From Alphaproteobacteria bacterium (GTDB lineage Bacteria; Pseudomonadota; Alphaproteobacteria; Micavibrionales; Micavibrionaceae), in assembly GCA_016699735.1 (NCBI GenBank), contig CP065008.1, positions 620,001-684,000 on the forward strand: a DNA stretch of 64,000 bases. Direction: 5' to 3'. Numbering within the stretch: position 1 is the first letter of the stretch; each line of letters begins with the position of its first letter. Positions 17,772-27,317 of this stretch are shown in pieces. Under the pieces are notes generated by a model that worked only from the letters and a program-made list of their open reading frames with translations, was not told the DNA's origin and did no database searches. The position numbers and the translations under genes are program-made.

Positions 17772-18527
17772 TCAGCTCTTTTCTTCCGGTTGAGCCTCTT
17801 TTTTGGGAAAATGCTTACGCTCGAACGCGGCGTAATCGGCGAGAACTGCCGCTCTTTTGAACGTAAAGGCAGGTCTGGACAAAAGATCGCCAATCTTTGC
17901 ATCCATGCCCTGATATTGTCTATCCAGCCATCGAGAAACAAAGTGGGTGCAGGTTAAGCAGACCAGAATGGTCAGGATGTGGCTAAGAGGAAGAAGCTCG
18001 CTTAAACTGCCCTCAAGCACTGGCCCATCCGGCTCGGTGATGAGAATGGCCGCAGAATAACCGGTAATGGTGACGGCGGTCATACGCCAGAGATACCGGA
18101 ACCGCCGGTATAACTTTACCGTAGCAAGATTGCCTTCAATCTGAATGAAAAAGGTGAATATAATGAACCCCGGCATCATAAAAACCAGCAGGTAAACCGT
18201 TTCATTCACCATGGGGTCGTAAAAAATATTGTAGAGAGCCAAATAGATCAGAAAAGTAAAACCGCCGGCGAGGGGAAAAAGGCAGAGAGAAATCGCAAGC
18301 AGAACGCTCGACAGCATAAGCATAAGTATAATGAGAAACCCCCCGCCCATGGAGGACGCACCCATGCCCATGGCATCGGCAGTATCCTTAAAATAGGCCC
18401 CTGTGCGCCCTTCTCTTTCCGCCAGGCCGCGCTGATAGTCCGCAGAATGCTGCCCAGTGTAATGGGTTCGGCCGTCTAGGCCTGCCTGATAATCGTCCTG
18501 CACTGCCTTTGCTTCCTGCTTGTACAA
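17772..18527 (-). CDS. Unknown multi-pass membrane protein
   Basis: About 251 residues from a TTG start, which is uncertain since no clear ribosome-binding site is seen; an in-frame stop lies shortly upstream. The N-terminus is polar (DYQAGLDGRTHYTG and DYQRGLAEREGRTG look like an internal ~13-residue repeat). Five or six hydrophobic segments follow up to about residue 190, then a charged C-terminus. No family recognised. Confidence 0.6.
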   Translation of the reverse strand: MYKQEAKAVQDDYQAGLDGRTHYTGQHSADYQRGLAEREGRTGAYFKDTADAMGMGASSMGGGFLIILMLMLSSVLLAISLCLFPLAGGFTFLIYLALYNIFYDPMVNETVYLLVFMMPGFIIFTFFIQIEGNLATVKLYRRFRYLWRMTAVTITGYSAAILITEPDGPVLEGSLSELLPLSHILTILVCLTCTHFVSRWLDRQYQGMDAKIGDLLSRPAFTFKRAAVLADYAAFERKHFPKKEAQPEEKS

Positions 18528-18615
18528 ATTTGATTGGAGAGACTGACTTTACAGAAGTTGATTCATAAAAACAACGGCGACGCAAGAACGGCCAAGGCAT
18601 CTCCAACACCTAAAA

Positions 18616-19044
18616 TCAGGTCTGACGTTCAAAAACGTCCTCACTTTGCTTTATTTTACGTTCTTCTCTTTTTTTATGCCCGGAGCGGTTCATAACAAAA
18701 GGACCGGACCATGATTTATGTTCTATTGAGTTCCATTGTCCTTCAATTTTTGTGAACGCGCTGTTCACTGTACCTGCATATCTCAGTTGATGCCCTAGAT
18801 CAGGCAATGACTCATAGGTTTTTATAAAAATAACGGACTGACCGTCCCGCAAACCTGAGAGTTGAGCGCATAGCCTGTCAACGGCTGCGGGAGTGATCGT
18901 GTTCGGTTCGTCGGTCTCGCCGGAAATCGAACCGGTAATATCTATAATAATGGCGTTAAAGGGCACGGCATCATCGACATTGCCCGGATAATCATAGACT
19001 CCGGTCCAAAACCCGGAGAGAGACGAAAATTCGCTGTCTTCCAT
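18616..19044 (-). CDS. Unknown small soluble protein
   Basis: 142 residues. The N-terminal two thirds look like a compact beta-rich domain (GFWTGVYDYPG, FNAIIIDITGSISGE, GQSVIFIKTYESL, VNSAFTKIEGQW). The WTGVYDYP and I-E-GQW spacing resembles small lipocalin-like sensor domains, but I cannot assign a family. The C-terminal 20 residues are highly basic. It lies just left of the att site of the CRISPR island. Confidence 0.6.
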   Translation of the reverse strand: MEDSEFSSLSGFWTGVYDYPGNVDDAVPFNAIIIDITGSISGETDEPNTITPAAVDRLCAQLSGLRDGQSVIFIKTYESLPDLGHQLRYAGTVNSAFTKIEGQWNSIEHKSWSGPFVMNRSGHKKREERKIKQSEDVFERQT

Positions 19045-19132
19045 GTCTCTTTTATCTGACCTCTATTGATGGGGATTATACCCTTTTTAATAAGCGGTAA
19101 CTGGATTTGATTGGCAGTTTTACAAGAAAAGC

Positions 19133-19209
19133 GAAAACCTCTGAAGCTCAAGGTTTTCTGGACATTTTCGGATTATATCGGGTGGATAAATGGAGCAGTG
19201 AAGGGCTTC
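19133..19209. repeat. Left attachment site (direct repeat, degenerate tRNA-Gly 3' end)
   Basis: 77 bases that match 35667-35744 with two substitutions and one missing base. The right part (19191-19209) is a copy of the tRNA-Gly 3' end lacking one G in the acceptor strand. The left part copies the hairpin downstream of the tRNA (AAAACCT...AGGTTTT). A direct repeat of a tRNA 3' end far from the tRNA is the standard mark of tyrosine-integrase insertion. Confidence 0.9.
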
Positions 19210-19265
19210 ATAAATGAACGATAGTAAATTGAATAAAAAGAAAATAATATAATTCGAAGTTTAAA

Positions 19266-19348
19266 ATGCCCCCAATAATGCCCCCAAAGCTATTTGTTAA
19301 AGCGCCTTTTTATAAAGATGCCCCCGCTGGAAAACCAGACGGGGGCAG
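19266..19348. promoter_or_regulatory. Left-end ATGCCCCC boxes and hairpin (putative integrase arm sites)
   Basis: ATGCCCCC occurs at 19266, 19278 and 19318. The last box begins a strong hairpin (GCCCCCG-CTGG-AAAA-CCAG-A-CGGGGGC, 19319-19346). The same box recurs at the right end of the element (35570, 35591 and inverted at 35625). Short repeats of one sequence inside both ends are what arm-type integrase sites look like. The rest of 19210-19507 is AT-rich and should contain the cas promoter; I see no ORF there. Confidence 0.5.
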
Positions 19349-19507
19349 AAACTTTGCGGTGTCTTTTGGACACCTTATCATAGCAACGTATCCGACACGG
19401 CTACAATATGATGAAAAAAGGTTGCATCTTCTCAGTGAACAAGTCAAGAAAGCGATTTTTTGATAAACAATTTACAGCGCTAATATTGAATGTATTGAAA
19501 TAAGCTC

Positions 19508-21790
19508 ATGAAAGATAGATCGACCAGAACTGCAGCAGCACATATTAACCCCAATAACAACACAGAGATTCATCTTCTGGACGATCATTTGGAGTGTGTT
19601 GCCAAAAAAGCGTCTGAATTTGCCAAGTCCTTTGATTGCGGCGATTGGGCCTATATAGCTGGAATGTGGCACGACATTGGGAAATTTCATCCTGAATTCC
19701 AAAACTATATATATCAGGATTCAGAAGCGCACCTTGAAGATCAAAACACAAAAAAAGGAAAAGGGCGCGTCAATCATTCCTCTGCAGGAGCATTATATGC
19801 GATTGATAGTTTCGAAAAAAGGGGGCGAATTCTTGCATACTTGATTGCAGGACACCATACAGGTCTTTTGGATTGGCATGGTACAGAACCCTCAGGTAAA
19901 ACCTGCCTGCAACACAGATTGGCAGAACCGGAAGAAAAAGAGCGTTTGAAATATTTAACTACTTTAAATTTACCTGCCTTGAATCAACACACTCCCTCTT
20001 CGCGTCCACCAGCTTGGGCAACTGCAGATTTTGGACATTCACTTTGGGTTCGAATGCTCTTTTCCTGCTTGGTTGATGCGGATTTTCTGGATACTGAAGC
20101 ATTTATGAATGTACAAAAATCCAACCAGCGGAAGGTGAATTTTTGTTCTATAGCAGAATTACAAGAAAAATTGAGTAAACATCTTATTTCTTTAGCAGGT
20201 ATGCAAGGTGAGTTGAATATTCTCCGTGCGAATATATTGGCGCAGTGTCGTGCGAAGGCATCAGAAAGATCAGGACTGTTTTCTCTCACGGTCCCAACAG
20301 GAGGGGGGAAAACATTATCGTCCATGGCCTTTGCCCTGGATCATGCTTTGAAGCATAAAAAATCAAGAATTATCTATGTCATTCCCTATACAAGCATCAT
20401 CGAGCAGAATGCCAAAGTTTTCAAAGATATATTCGGAGAAGAAAACGTCATCGAACATCATAGCAATTTCGACGATGGGAGCAGCGAAACATCACGCAGC
20501 CGCCTTGCCAGCGAAAACTGGGACGCGCCTATAATTGTAACAACGAATGTTCAATTTTTTGAGTCTCTGTTTGCCGCACGAACGAGTCGTGTACGGAAAT
20601 TGCACAATATCGTTAATAGCGTTGCTATTCTGGACGAGGCGCAGCTTCTTCCCGTAGATTTGCTGCTTCCAACACTTAAGGCAATAGAACAGCTTGCCCT
20701 TTCTTATAAAGCGACTTTGGTATTTTGCACAGCAACCCAGCCGGCATTGACCCGCTCAAGTGCTGTGCCAGCCCTCAAAAAGCATGGGCTGAATGATATG
20801 CTTGAAATTATAGATGATCCTGTAAGCCTGTCCAAGAAACTGGAGCGTGTGGCCTACCATTTTCCTGAAGATTTGAATAAGACCAGAGAATGGGAGGATA
20901 TTGCACAAGAAATGGAGACGCACAAACGCGTCCTATGCGTTGTCAACCGCCGCGATGATGCGCGGAATTTATATAAACTTCTGAAACAACAGTACGGGGA
21001 TACCGGGTTGTATCATCTTTCTGCCCTGATGTGCCCAGCGCACAGAAAAAAACTTATCAGTGAAATTAAAGAGCGGATAAAGTCTGAAAACCTGCCCACA
21101 AGGGTTGTCAGTACGCAGTTGATTGAGGCGGGAGTAGATATAGATTTTCCGATAGTTTACCGCGCTATGGCTGGGTTGGACTCGATTGCACAAGCGGCAG
21201 GGCGGTGTAACAGGGAAGGAAAGCTGGGACATAAAGGCGGACAAGTTTTTGTATTCGTTCCGCCTAAACCTGCTCCGATCGGAACTTTGCGGAAAGCGGA
21301 ATCTGCTGGGAAAAATATTTTGCGGTTGGCTAAGGAAGATGGAGAAAAATCTATAACGCTCGATATGTTCAAGGGGTTTTTTGACAGTTATTACAATGAG
21401 GTAAATACTCTGGATAAGAATGGTATTCTTGCCGATCTGAAGTCAGATTGCTTTCAATTTGAATTTCAGGCAGCGGCAAGGAAATATAAGATCATAGATG
21501 AAACTGCAAATGCTTCTATCATTGTAACTTATAAGCCTGAATACGATGATATTCAAAAATGGCTGAATATATTGAAAAACGAACCACAAACGCGATGGGT
21601 ATATCGTAAGCTGCAGCCATATACCATTAATATACCAATATCATGGTTTGATATGTGCGCCAGAAATGGCGACATAGAAGAAATAATTTCTGGAGTATTT
21701 TTTGCTAAAAATGTATCGTCTTATGATAGCGAATTGGGATTTATTGGAAATGACATAAATTTATCCGCACCGGATAATTTTGTGTTTTAA
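19508..21790 (+). CDS. cas3: CRISPR-associated helicase/nuclease Cas3 (type I-C)
   Basis: 760 residues. The N-terminal HD nuclease has GMWHDIGKFHPEFQNY (about residues 54-69) and AGHHTGLLDWHG. The SF2 helicase has Walker A VPTGGGKT, YVIPYTSIIEQN, the DEAQ box AILDEAQLLP, FCTATQPAL, and motif VI QAAGRCNREG. Cas3 is recruited by Cascade to degrade target DNA after R-loop formation. It heads the cas operon; ten bases separate it from cas5. The gene is AT-rich relative to the chromosome. HD and helicase motifs are complete, so it should be active. Confidence 0.97.
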   Translation: MKDRSTRTAAAHINPNNNTEIHLLDDHLECVAKKASEFAKSFDCGDWAYIAGMWHDIGKFHPEFQNYIYQDSEAHLEDQNTKKGKGRVNHSSAGALYAIDSFEKRGRILAYLIAGHHTGLLDWHGTEPSGKTCLQHRLAEPEEKERLKYLTTLNLPALNQHTPSSRPPAWATADFGHSLWVRMLFSCLVDADFLDTEAFMNVQKSNQRKVNFCSIAELQEKLSKHLISLAGMQGELNILRANILAQCRAKASERSGLFSLTVPTGGGKTLSSMAFALDHALKHKKSRIIYVIPYTSIIEQNAKVFKDIFGEENVIEHHSNFDDGSSETSRSRLASENWDAPIIVTTNVQFFESLFAARTSRVRKLHNIVNSVAILDEAQLLPVDLLLPTLKAIEQLALSYKATLVFCTATQPALTRSSAVPALKKHGLNDMLEIIDDPVSLSKKLERVAYHFPEDLNKTREWEDIAQEMETHKRVLCVVNRRDDARNLYKLLKQQYGDTGLYHLSALMCPAHRKKLISEIKERIKSENLPTRVVSTQLIEAGVDIDFPIVYRAMAGLDSIAQAAGRCNREGKLGHKGGQVFVFVPPKPAPIGTLRKAESAGKNILRLAKEDGEKSITLDMFKGFFDSYYNEVNTLDKNGILADLKSDCFQFEFQAAARKYKIIDETANASIIVTYKPEYDDIQKWLNILKNEPQTRWVYRKLQPYTINIPISWFDMCARNGDIEEIISGVFFAKNVSSYDSELGFIGNDINLSAPDNFVF

Positions 21791-21800
21791 GAGATTTGAT

Positions 21801-22457
21801 ATGAGGATTTTTTGTCTGCATGTTTCGGGGGAATACGCCTGCTTCACCCGCCCCGAAATGAAGGTTGAGCGCGTTTCTTATGATGTCATAACGCCATCTG
21901 CCGCGCGTGCAATTTTTGAAGCGATTTTGTGGAAACCTGCAATCGCATGGAAAATACATAAAATTGAAGTTCTAGAGCCCATCAAATGGTTTTCTGTCCG
22001 CCGCAATGAGGTTGCCTCTAAAATTTCCGTTCGAAATGTTCAGACCGCCATGAATGGTGGTGGAGTAGAAGCATTGGGCCTAAATATCGAAGATGATAGG
22101 CAGCAACGAGCAGGGCTAATTCTCCGAGAAGTTGCCTACCGCATTTACGGCTCCTTTTTCATGACGGATAAGGCGGGTGCGGATGATAATGTGGCAAAGT
22201 TTGAAGCCATGTTTGAACGCCGCGCCGCGCAAGGGCAGAGTTTTCACCAGCCCTATCTGGGGTGCCGCGAATTTCCGTGCTCATTCTCTCTGGTCACGGC
22301 GGCCAATGATGGCAAGCCTCCCATAGGCAACTGCGAAGATTTGGGCTGGATGCTGTATGATATGGATTATACGCAAAATCCGCCAACGCCTCGGTTTTTC
22401 CGCGCCTACATGAATAAGGGGGTGGTTATGGTTGATGGCGCGGAGGTGCGCGGATGA
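21801..22457 (+). CDS. cas5c: Cas5c/Cas5d, crRNA-processing subunit (type I-C)
   Basis: 218 residues from ATG 21801 (MRIFCLHVSGEYACFTRPEMKV is the typical Cas5 start; an upstream extension is not). The type I-C-specific stretch YDVITPSAARAIFEAI and the C-terminal NCEDLGWMLYDMDY are present. In type I-C there is no Cas6; Cas5 cuts the repeat hairpin and stays on the crRNA 5' handle. The stop overlaps the cas8c start by four bases (22454-22457). Confidence 0.95.
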   Translation: MRIFCLHVSGEYACFTRPEMKVERVSYDVITPSAARAIFEAILWKPAIAWKIHKIEVLEPIKWFSVRRNEVASKISVRNVQTAMNGGGVEALGLNIEDDRQQRAGLILREVAYRIYGSFFMTDKAGADDNVAKFEAMFERRAAQGQSFHQPYLGCREFPCSFSLVTAANDGKPPIGNCEDLGWMLYDMDYTQNPPTPRFFRAYMNKGVVMVDGAEVRG

Positions 22458-24205
22458 TCTTGCAATCCCTCTATGAATACTATCAACGAAAATCGGCCTT
22501 GGACGCAGACAGCATTGCGCCGGAAGGTTTTGAGTACAAGGAAATCCCGTTCGTTATCGTTATTGATAGGGACGGAAAATTTATTGATTTGCAAGATACC
22601 CGCGAAGCAGAGGGCAAGAAACTGCGGGCAAAATCTTATCTTGTGCCTAAAGATGTAGGGCGTGCGGGTAGAAAAGCTGTCGCTAATTTATTATGGGATA
22701 ATACGGAATATGTTCTTGGCATTAGTTTACGCGGTGAAGAAGAAGAAAAAGTCCAAAAACGTCACTTGGCATTTTGTAATCTATTAACAGAGGTTTTTGG
22801 AGAAAAACTAATTGAACCCATAGATGCTATATTATCCTTCTTATCTGATGCAAACCAAAAGCAGAAAGTGCAGGAGCATTCAGAATGGAAGAAAGTAACA
22901 GTAGAGAAAAGCACGAATTGTACCTTCAAAATTTTAGGCGATTTTGGGATCATTGCAGAAAAACAAGAAGTTCAAGAAATTGTCCGCAAAGCCGTTTCAT
23001 CTCAATCAGATCAAAGCATAGGTCTTTGTCTTATAACAGGAGAACGGCAGGAGATAGAGCGGTTACATCCAGCAATCAAAGGGATAAAGGATGCAAAATC
23101 AACTGGCGCAAAGATTGTTTCGTTCAACGAACGAGCTTATGAATCTTACGGGTACATAGAGCAACAAGGTTTGAATGCTCCTGTAGGAAAAACGGCGGCT
23201 TTTGCTTATACAACGGCATTGAATATGCTGCTGGGTAAGGATTCAAAGCAGCGCATTCAGGTGGGTGATACGTCCACGGTATTCTGGGCGGAAAAAGATA
23301 CGCCGTTCGAGGATTTTTTTGGTGATCTTATCACAGATTCGAAAGATAACCCGGACCGACAAGTGAAGGCGGTGGAAGCTTTGTACCGTTCGCCGCAATC
23401 AGGCGCAAAACCAATAACTGATGAAAATACGAAATTTTATATCCTCGGCCTTGCGCCGAACGCGGCGAGAATATCGGTGCGATTCTGGCACGTAACGACT
23501 GTTGCGGAAATATCCGGCCATATTAAACAGCATTTTGACGATCTGGAAATATGCCGTGCCCTACATCTTAGCCCATACCTCTCCATTTTCCGCTTGTTGT
23601 CCTCCATCGCCACGCAGGAAGACAGTAAGAACATTCCGCCCAATCTGGCGGGAGATACCATGAAAGCAATTATTTCGGGAACGCCGTATCCCGCAACACT
23701 GCTGCAAGCCGCCATTCGCCGTAACCGCGCCACGCAGGATGTATCCTACGCCCGTGCCGCGCTGATTAAGGCGTGCTTGAATCGGTCTAATCGTTATTAT
23801 CATAACTCTGAAAGGGAATTAACCATGGCTCTTGATCCTGAGAATGCCAATATAGGCTATAATCTGGGAAGGCTTTTTGCTGTTCTGGAGAAAATACAGG
23901 AAGAAGCAAATCCGGGACTGAATGCCACAATCCGTGATCGCTATTACGGGGCAGCAAGCTCTTCTCCTGTATGCGTATTCTCAACACTGATGAAACTCAA
24001 AAACCACCATTTATCAAAATTGGATAACAAAGGACGGGCTTATAATTTGGAAAAAGAAATTGCTCAAATTCATGGCCACATTAAAAGTTACCCCAATATC
24101 CTGAGGTTGGAAGATCAGGGGCAGTTTGCCATAGGTTATTACCACCAGCGCCAACAATTTTTTACCAAGAAATCCGCCAACACCGAAGAGAAGGAAGCCG
24201 CATGA
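22454..24205 (+). CDS. cas8c: Cas8c/Csd1, large Cascade subunit
   Basis: 583 residues. Csd1 hallmarks include an N-terminal ILQSLYEYY, FNERAYESYG and GLNAPVG, then the C-terminal region with YYHNSERELTMALDPENANIGYNLGRLF. The family also has RYYGAASSSPVCVFSTLMK near residue 500. It recognises the PAM and is the type I-C subtype marker. In many I-C systems a small Cas11 subunit is made from an internal start in this gene; I cannot decide that start here. ATGA overlaps exist with both neighbours. Confidence 0.95.
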   Translation: MILQSLYEYYQRKSALDADSIAPEGFEYKEIPFVIVIDRDGKFIDLQDTREAEGKKLRAKSYLVPKDVGRAGRKAVANLLWDNTEYVLGISLRGEEEEKVQKRHLAFCNLLTEVFGEKLIEPIDAILSFLSDANQKQKVQEHSEWKKVTVEKSTNCTFKILGDFGIIAEKQEVQEIVRKAVSSQSDQSIGLCLITGERQEIERLHPAIKGIKDAKSTGAKIVSFNERAYESYGYIEQQGLNAPVGKTAAFAYTTALNMLLGKDSKQRIQVGDTSTVFWAEKDTPFEDFFGDLITDSKDNPDRQVKAVEALYRSPQSGAKPITDENTKFYILGLAPNAARISVRFWHVTTVAEISGHIKQHFDDLEICRALHLSPYLSIFRLLSSIATQEDSKNIPPNLAGDTMKAIISGTPYPATLLQAAIRRNRATQDVSYARAALIKACLNRSNRYYHNSERELTMALDPENANIGYNLGRLFAVLEKIQEEANPGLNATIRDRYYGAASSSPVCVFSTLMKLKNHHLSKLDNKGRAYNLEKEIAQIHGHIKSYPNILRLEDQGQFAIGYYHQRQQFFTKKSANTEEKEAA

Positions 24206-25122
24206 TGTCTAACACAAACCCTGTAAACCGTGCCGAATTTGTTTTGATTTTCGATGTGAAGGACGGCAATCCTAATGGTGATCCCGATGCCGGAAACCTG
24301 CCGCGCATGGATGCGGAAACGGGTAAAGGCTTGATTACCGATGTATGTCTGAAACGCAAAATCCGTAATTATGTCGGAATCGTGAAGGGTGAACAGCCGC
24401 CTTTTGAGATTTATGTCAAGGAAAGGGCCGTTTTAAACAAAACGCATGAACGCGCTTACAAAGCCATCGGCGTTGACATTTCTGAGGGTAAGGAAGGAAA
24501 ACGCAAAGGCGGCGGTGATGACGTTGCCAAGGCGCGGGACTGGATGTGCCAGAATTTTTATGATGTTAGGACTTTTGGAGCAGTAATGTCCACGGGCGTA
24601 AATTGCGGACAGGTGCGCGGCCCTGTTCAAATAACCTTTGCCCGCTCGGTTGACCCGATTGTCGCATTGGAGCATTCAATCACCCGCATGGCGGTGGCCA
24701 CAGAGAAAGAAGCCGAAAAGCAGGATGGAGACAACCGCACCATGGGACGTAAGCATACTGTTTCCTACGGCCTATATGTCGCGCATGGCTTTATCTCTGG
24801 CCATTTGGCACAACAAACAGGCTTTAGTCAGGGGGATATGGATTTACTGTTGGAGGCACTAGCAAATATGTTTGATCATGACCGCTCTGCCGCGCGGGGG
24901 GAGATGACCACACGCGGTCTTTATGTGTTCCAGCATAATAACCTGCTGGGCAACGCCCCAGCACACAGCCTGTTGGACCGTATTCAGGTCAGCCGTCGAA
25001 GTGGCGTCGATGTCCCACGTTCCTTCGCGGATTACGATGTGAGTATTGATGACAATAACCTCCCCCAAGGTGTGACGTTAAAGCGTGTTGTTGAGCTTCC
25101 TGCACTGAAGAAAGCTGCATAA
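24202..25122 (+). CDS. cas7c: Cas7c/Csd2, Cascade backbone
   Basis: 306 residues from ATG 24202 (a second ATG at 24205 is equally possible). The Csd2 features are NRAEFVLIFDVKDGNPNGDP, MDAETGKGLITDVCLKRKIR, DVRTFGAVMSTG and FDHDRSAARGEM. It forms the crRNA-coating backbone of type I-C Cascade, several copies per complex. The start overlaps the cas8c stop by four bases. cas4 follows after 26 bases. Confidence 0.96.
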   Translation: MMSNTNPVNRAEFVLIFDVKDGNPNGDPDAGNLPRMDAETGKGLITDVCLKRKIRNYVGIVKGEQPPFEIYVKERAVLNKTHERAYKAIGVDISEGKEGKRKGGGDDVAKARDWMCQNFYDVRTFGAVMSTGVNCGQVRGPVQITFARSVDPIVALEHSITRMAVATEKEAEKQDGDNRTMGRKHTVSYGLYVAHGFISGHLAQQTGFSQGDMDLLLEALANMFDHDRSAARGEMTTRGLYVFQHNNLLGNAPAHSLLDRIQVSRRSGVDVPRSFADYDVSIDDNNLPQGVTLKRVVELPALKKAA

Positions 25123-25148
25123 ACAAGCCAATCAGCGGAAGAAGCAAA

Positions 25149-25778
25149 ATGACCAACTCTTTTGCTTCTTCCGAATCCATATTTCTTTCAGCAATTGAGC
25201 ATTACAGCTATTGTCCGAGGCAATGGGCGTTGATCCATCTGGAGCAGCAATATGCCGAAAACGTCCACACCATGCGGGGCGGTGCCGCACACAGGCTGGT
25301 GGATGACCACAGCATCAAACAGGAAAAGCATATCCGTATTGAGCGTTCCTTGCCGCTCTATTCCTTAAAATACAATCTGGTGGGCAAGGCGGATGTCGTG
25401 GAGTTTCATTCCGACGGCGCAATCTATCCCGTAGAATATAAACACGGAAAAAAACGCGCAAAGGTGCACGATGAATTACAACTCGCGGCGCAGGCTGTTT
25501 GCCTTGAGGAAATGCTGGGCAGGCCCGTGCCGATGGGAGCCATTTACCATGTCTCCTCCAGGCAACGGCGGGAAGTTGAGATTAATGAGGCTTTACGCGC
25601 AAAGCTTCTGGAAATACTGGAGATGATGCGGAAACATGAGCGGACAGGAACGATGCCGCCGCCCGTGCGAGATACGCGTTGTAAGGAATGCTCTCTGATC
25701 GAAATATGCCAGCCTTCGGCTGTAAATGCGTGTAACGCCGAAAATATATCAACACTCTTTATAATAGAAGACGAATAA
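25149..25778 (+). CDS. cas4: Cas4 exonuclease, adaptation factor
   Basis: 209 residues. The RecB-like nuclease fold shows YSYCPRQWALIH (first Cys of the iron-sulphur cluster), GKADVVEFH and YPVEYKHGK (the QhxxY-type acid and Lys), then the C-terminal cluster CKECSLIEIC. Cas4 trims prespacers and selects those with a PAM before Cas1-Cas2 integration. The gene is three bases from cas1, so it is likely co-translated. All four cluster cysteines are present. Confidence 0.95.
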   Translation: MTNSFASSESIFLSAIEHYSYCPRQWALIHLEQQYAENVHTMRGGAAHRLVDDHSIKQEKHIRIERSLPLYSLKYNLVGKADVVEFHSDGAIYPVEYKHGKKRAKVHDELQLAAQAVCLEEMLGRPVPMGAIYHVSSRQRREVEINEALRAKLLEILEMMRKHERTGTMPPPVRDTRCKECSLIEICQPSAVNACNAENISTLFIIEDE

Positions 25779-25781
25779 TCT

Positions 25782-26822
25782 ATGCCACAGATATTGAATA
25801 CGCTCTATGTCACGCAAGAGGCGGCATATGTCCGCCTCGAAAATGATACGTTGTGTGTAGAGGTAGATCATCAAAAAAAAATTCAAGTCCCTTTGCATCA
25901 CATTGGCAGCGTCGTTTGCTTTGGAAGTGCGGGGATGTCTCTTCCAGCCATTCATCGGTGCGCCGATGATGGGGTTTCGGTCATTTTACTTGACCGGAAT
26001 GGCCGATTCAAAGCGCGTGTGGAAGGCTCGACTTCTGGAAATATTCTGCTCCGTCAGGCACATTTCGCCAAAGCGGGTGAGCCAGATTTCTGCCTGAAAA
26101 TTGCGCGGAATATGCTGGCCGGAAAAATCCGCAATACGCGACATTTAATGGTGCGCGGAGTGCGTGACAATAAAGACATTCCGCCGGAAGACGTAAAACG
26201 CTTAAGGGAAGAAGCCCTCTATTTCGGCCATGTTGTCCGCAAGTTGCCGCATCTGGATAATATGGATACCCTGCGCGGGGCAGAAGGCGATGCTGCCGCC
26301 CGCTGGTTTGGTGTTGTCTCGAACCTTCTGAGGATTGAAGATAAAGAAGCTTTCACTATGAATAACCGAACCCGCAGACCGCCGCTGGATCGTTTTAATG
26401 CCTTGATATCTTTTATCTACGCCTTGCTTTTGAACGATTGTCGTTCAGCTGTTGAGTCTTCCGGCCTCGATCCTCAGCTCGGCTTTCTGCATACCACTCG
26501 CCCAGGCAGGGCATCACTTGCTCTTGATTTGATGGAGGAGTTCAGAAGTATCTGGGCAGACAGAATGGCTTTAACATTAATTAACCGACAACAAATTCAA
26601 GCCAGAGACTTCACAGTAAGCGAAGGTGGTGCAGTTTTGCTTAAAGACGAAGCACGACGCACGGTTATTATTGCTTATCAAGAACGAAAGCAGGAGGAAA
26701 TCCTTTATCCTTTGACAGGACAGAAAATCCCACTCGGAATTGTCCCAATGGTTCAGGCACGTATCCTCGCACGAGTTATTCGCGGAGACTTAGAAAATTA
26801 TGTCCCTTTCCTTGTGAGGTAA
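25782..26822 (+). CDS. cas1: Cas1 integrase (type I-C)
   Basis: 346 residues. The N-terminal beta domain (LNTLYVTQEAAYVRLEND) and the catalytic helical domain are present. The latter has the acidic residue in LRGAEGDAAARWFG, the histidine in DPQLGFLHTTRPGR and the acidic pair in LALDLMEEFR. These form the metal site for spacer integration. One base separates it from cas2. The full catalytic set suggests that adaptation is possible. Confidence 0.97.
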   Translation: MPQILNTLYVTQEAAYVRLENDTLCVEVDHQKKIQVPLHHIGSVVCFGSAGMSLPAIHRCADDGVSVILLDRNGRFKARVEGSTSGNILLRQAHFAKAGEPDFCLKIARNMLAGKIRNTRHLMVRGVRDNKDIPPEDVKRLREEALYFGHVVRKLPHLDNMDTLRGAEGDAAARWFGVVSNLLRIEDKEAFTMNNRTRRPPLDRFNALISFIYALLLNDCRSAVESSGLDPQLGFLHTTRPGRASLALDLMEEFRSIWADRMALTLINRQQIQARDFTVSEGGAVLLKDEARRTVIIAYQERKQEEILYPLTGQKIPLGIVPMVQARILARVIRGDLENYVPFLVR

Positions 26823-26823
26823 A

Positions 26824-27114
26824 ATGCTGGTGATTATTACTTATGATGTTTCAACGCTAACCAAAGCGGGACGTAAGCGTTTGCGCCGCGTTGCAAAAAT
26901 TTGCGAGGCTGTTGGACAGCGTGTTCAACAATCTGTTTTTGAGTGCCGCGTCAATCCAATGCAATATGAGGAACTGGAACGCAAACTCCTAAAAGAGATA
27001 AACGAGAATGAAGATAATTTGAGATTTTACCGTCTTACTGAACCTGTTGATTTATATGTCAAGGAGTACGGGTGTTTCAGGGCAGTAGACTTTGAAAAAC
27101 CATTGATTGTCTGA
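26824..27114 (+). CDS. cas2: Cas2, adaptation complex subunit
   Basis: 96 residues with the ferredoxin-like fold. It starts MLVIITYDVSTLTKAGRKRLRR with the usual metal-site Asp after the first strand, and continues with VQQSVFECRV and the typical LRFYRL strand. It dimerises between two Cas1 dimers. It is the last cas gene; the leader and array follow on the same strand. Confidence 0.96.
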   Translation: MLVIITYDVSTLTKAGRKRLRRVAKICEAVGQRVQQSVFECRVNPMQYEELERKLLKEINENEDNLRFYRLTEPVDLYVKEYGCFRAVDFEKPLIV

Positions 27115-27317
27115 TAAAATCCCACTTGTCTAGGGGGAGGAACGCATAATTATAGCGGTGTTGTTTTCTCGGACTGTCTGCGAATTTTATATCGTACTGA
27201 AATACAAGCATTATTACACCTGCGGTGTTGCTATTATTGAAAAGGACTATAACTTATGACTACGTCTGCGCTTTTTCCTCTAAAAGGCAATATTTTTCAG
27301 GAAGCTGGGCGCAGAGG
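27115..27317 (+). promoter_or_regulatory. CRISPR leader
   Basis: 203 bases of AT-rich, gene-free DNA between cas2 and the first repeat. It should hold the array promoter and the signals that direct new spacers to the first repeat. No reading frame of interest is visible. The repeat end ATTGAAAC at the 3' side confirms transcription away from this leader. Confidence 0.8.

Noticed and set aside
17687..17941. Minus-strand frame of 84 codons between the peroxidase and the membrane protein gene
   Set aside because: It overlaps the end of the membrane protein gene in another frame, with no ribosome-binding site or family pattern.
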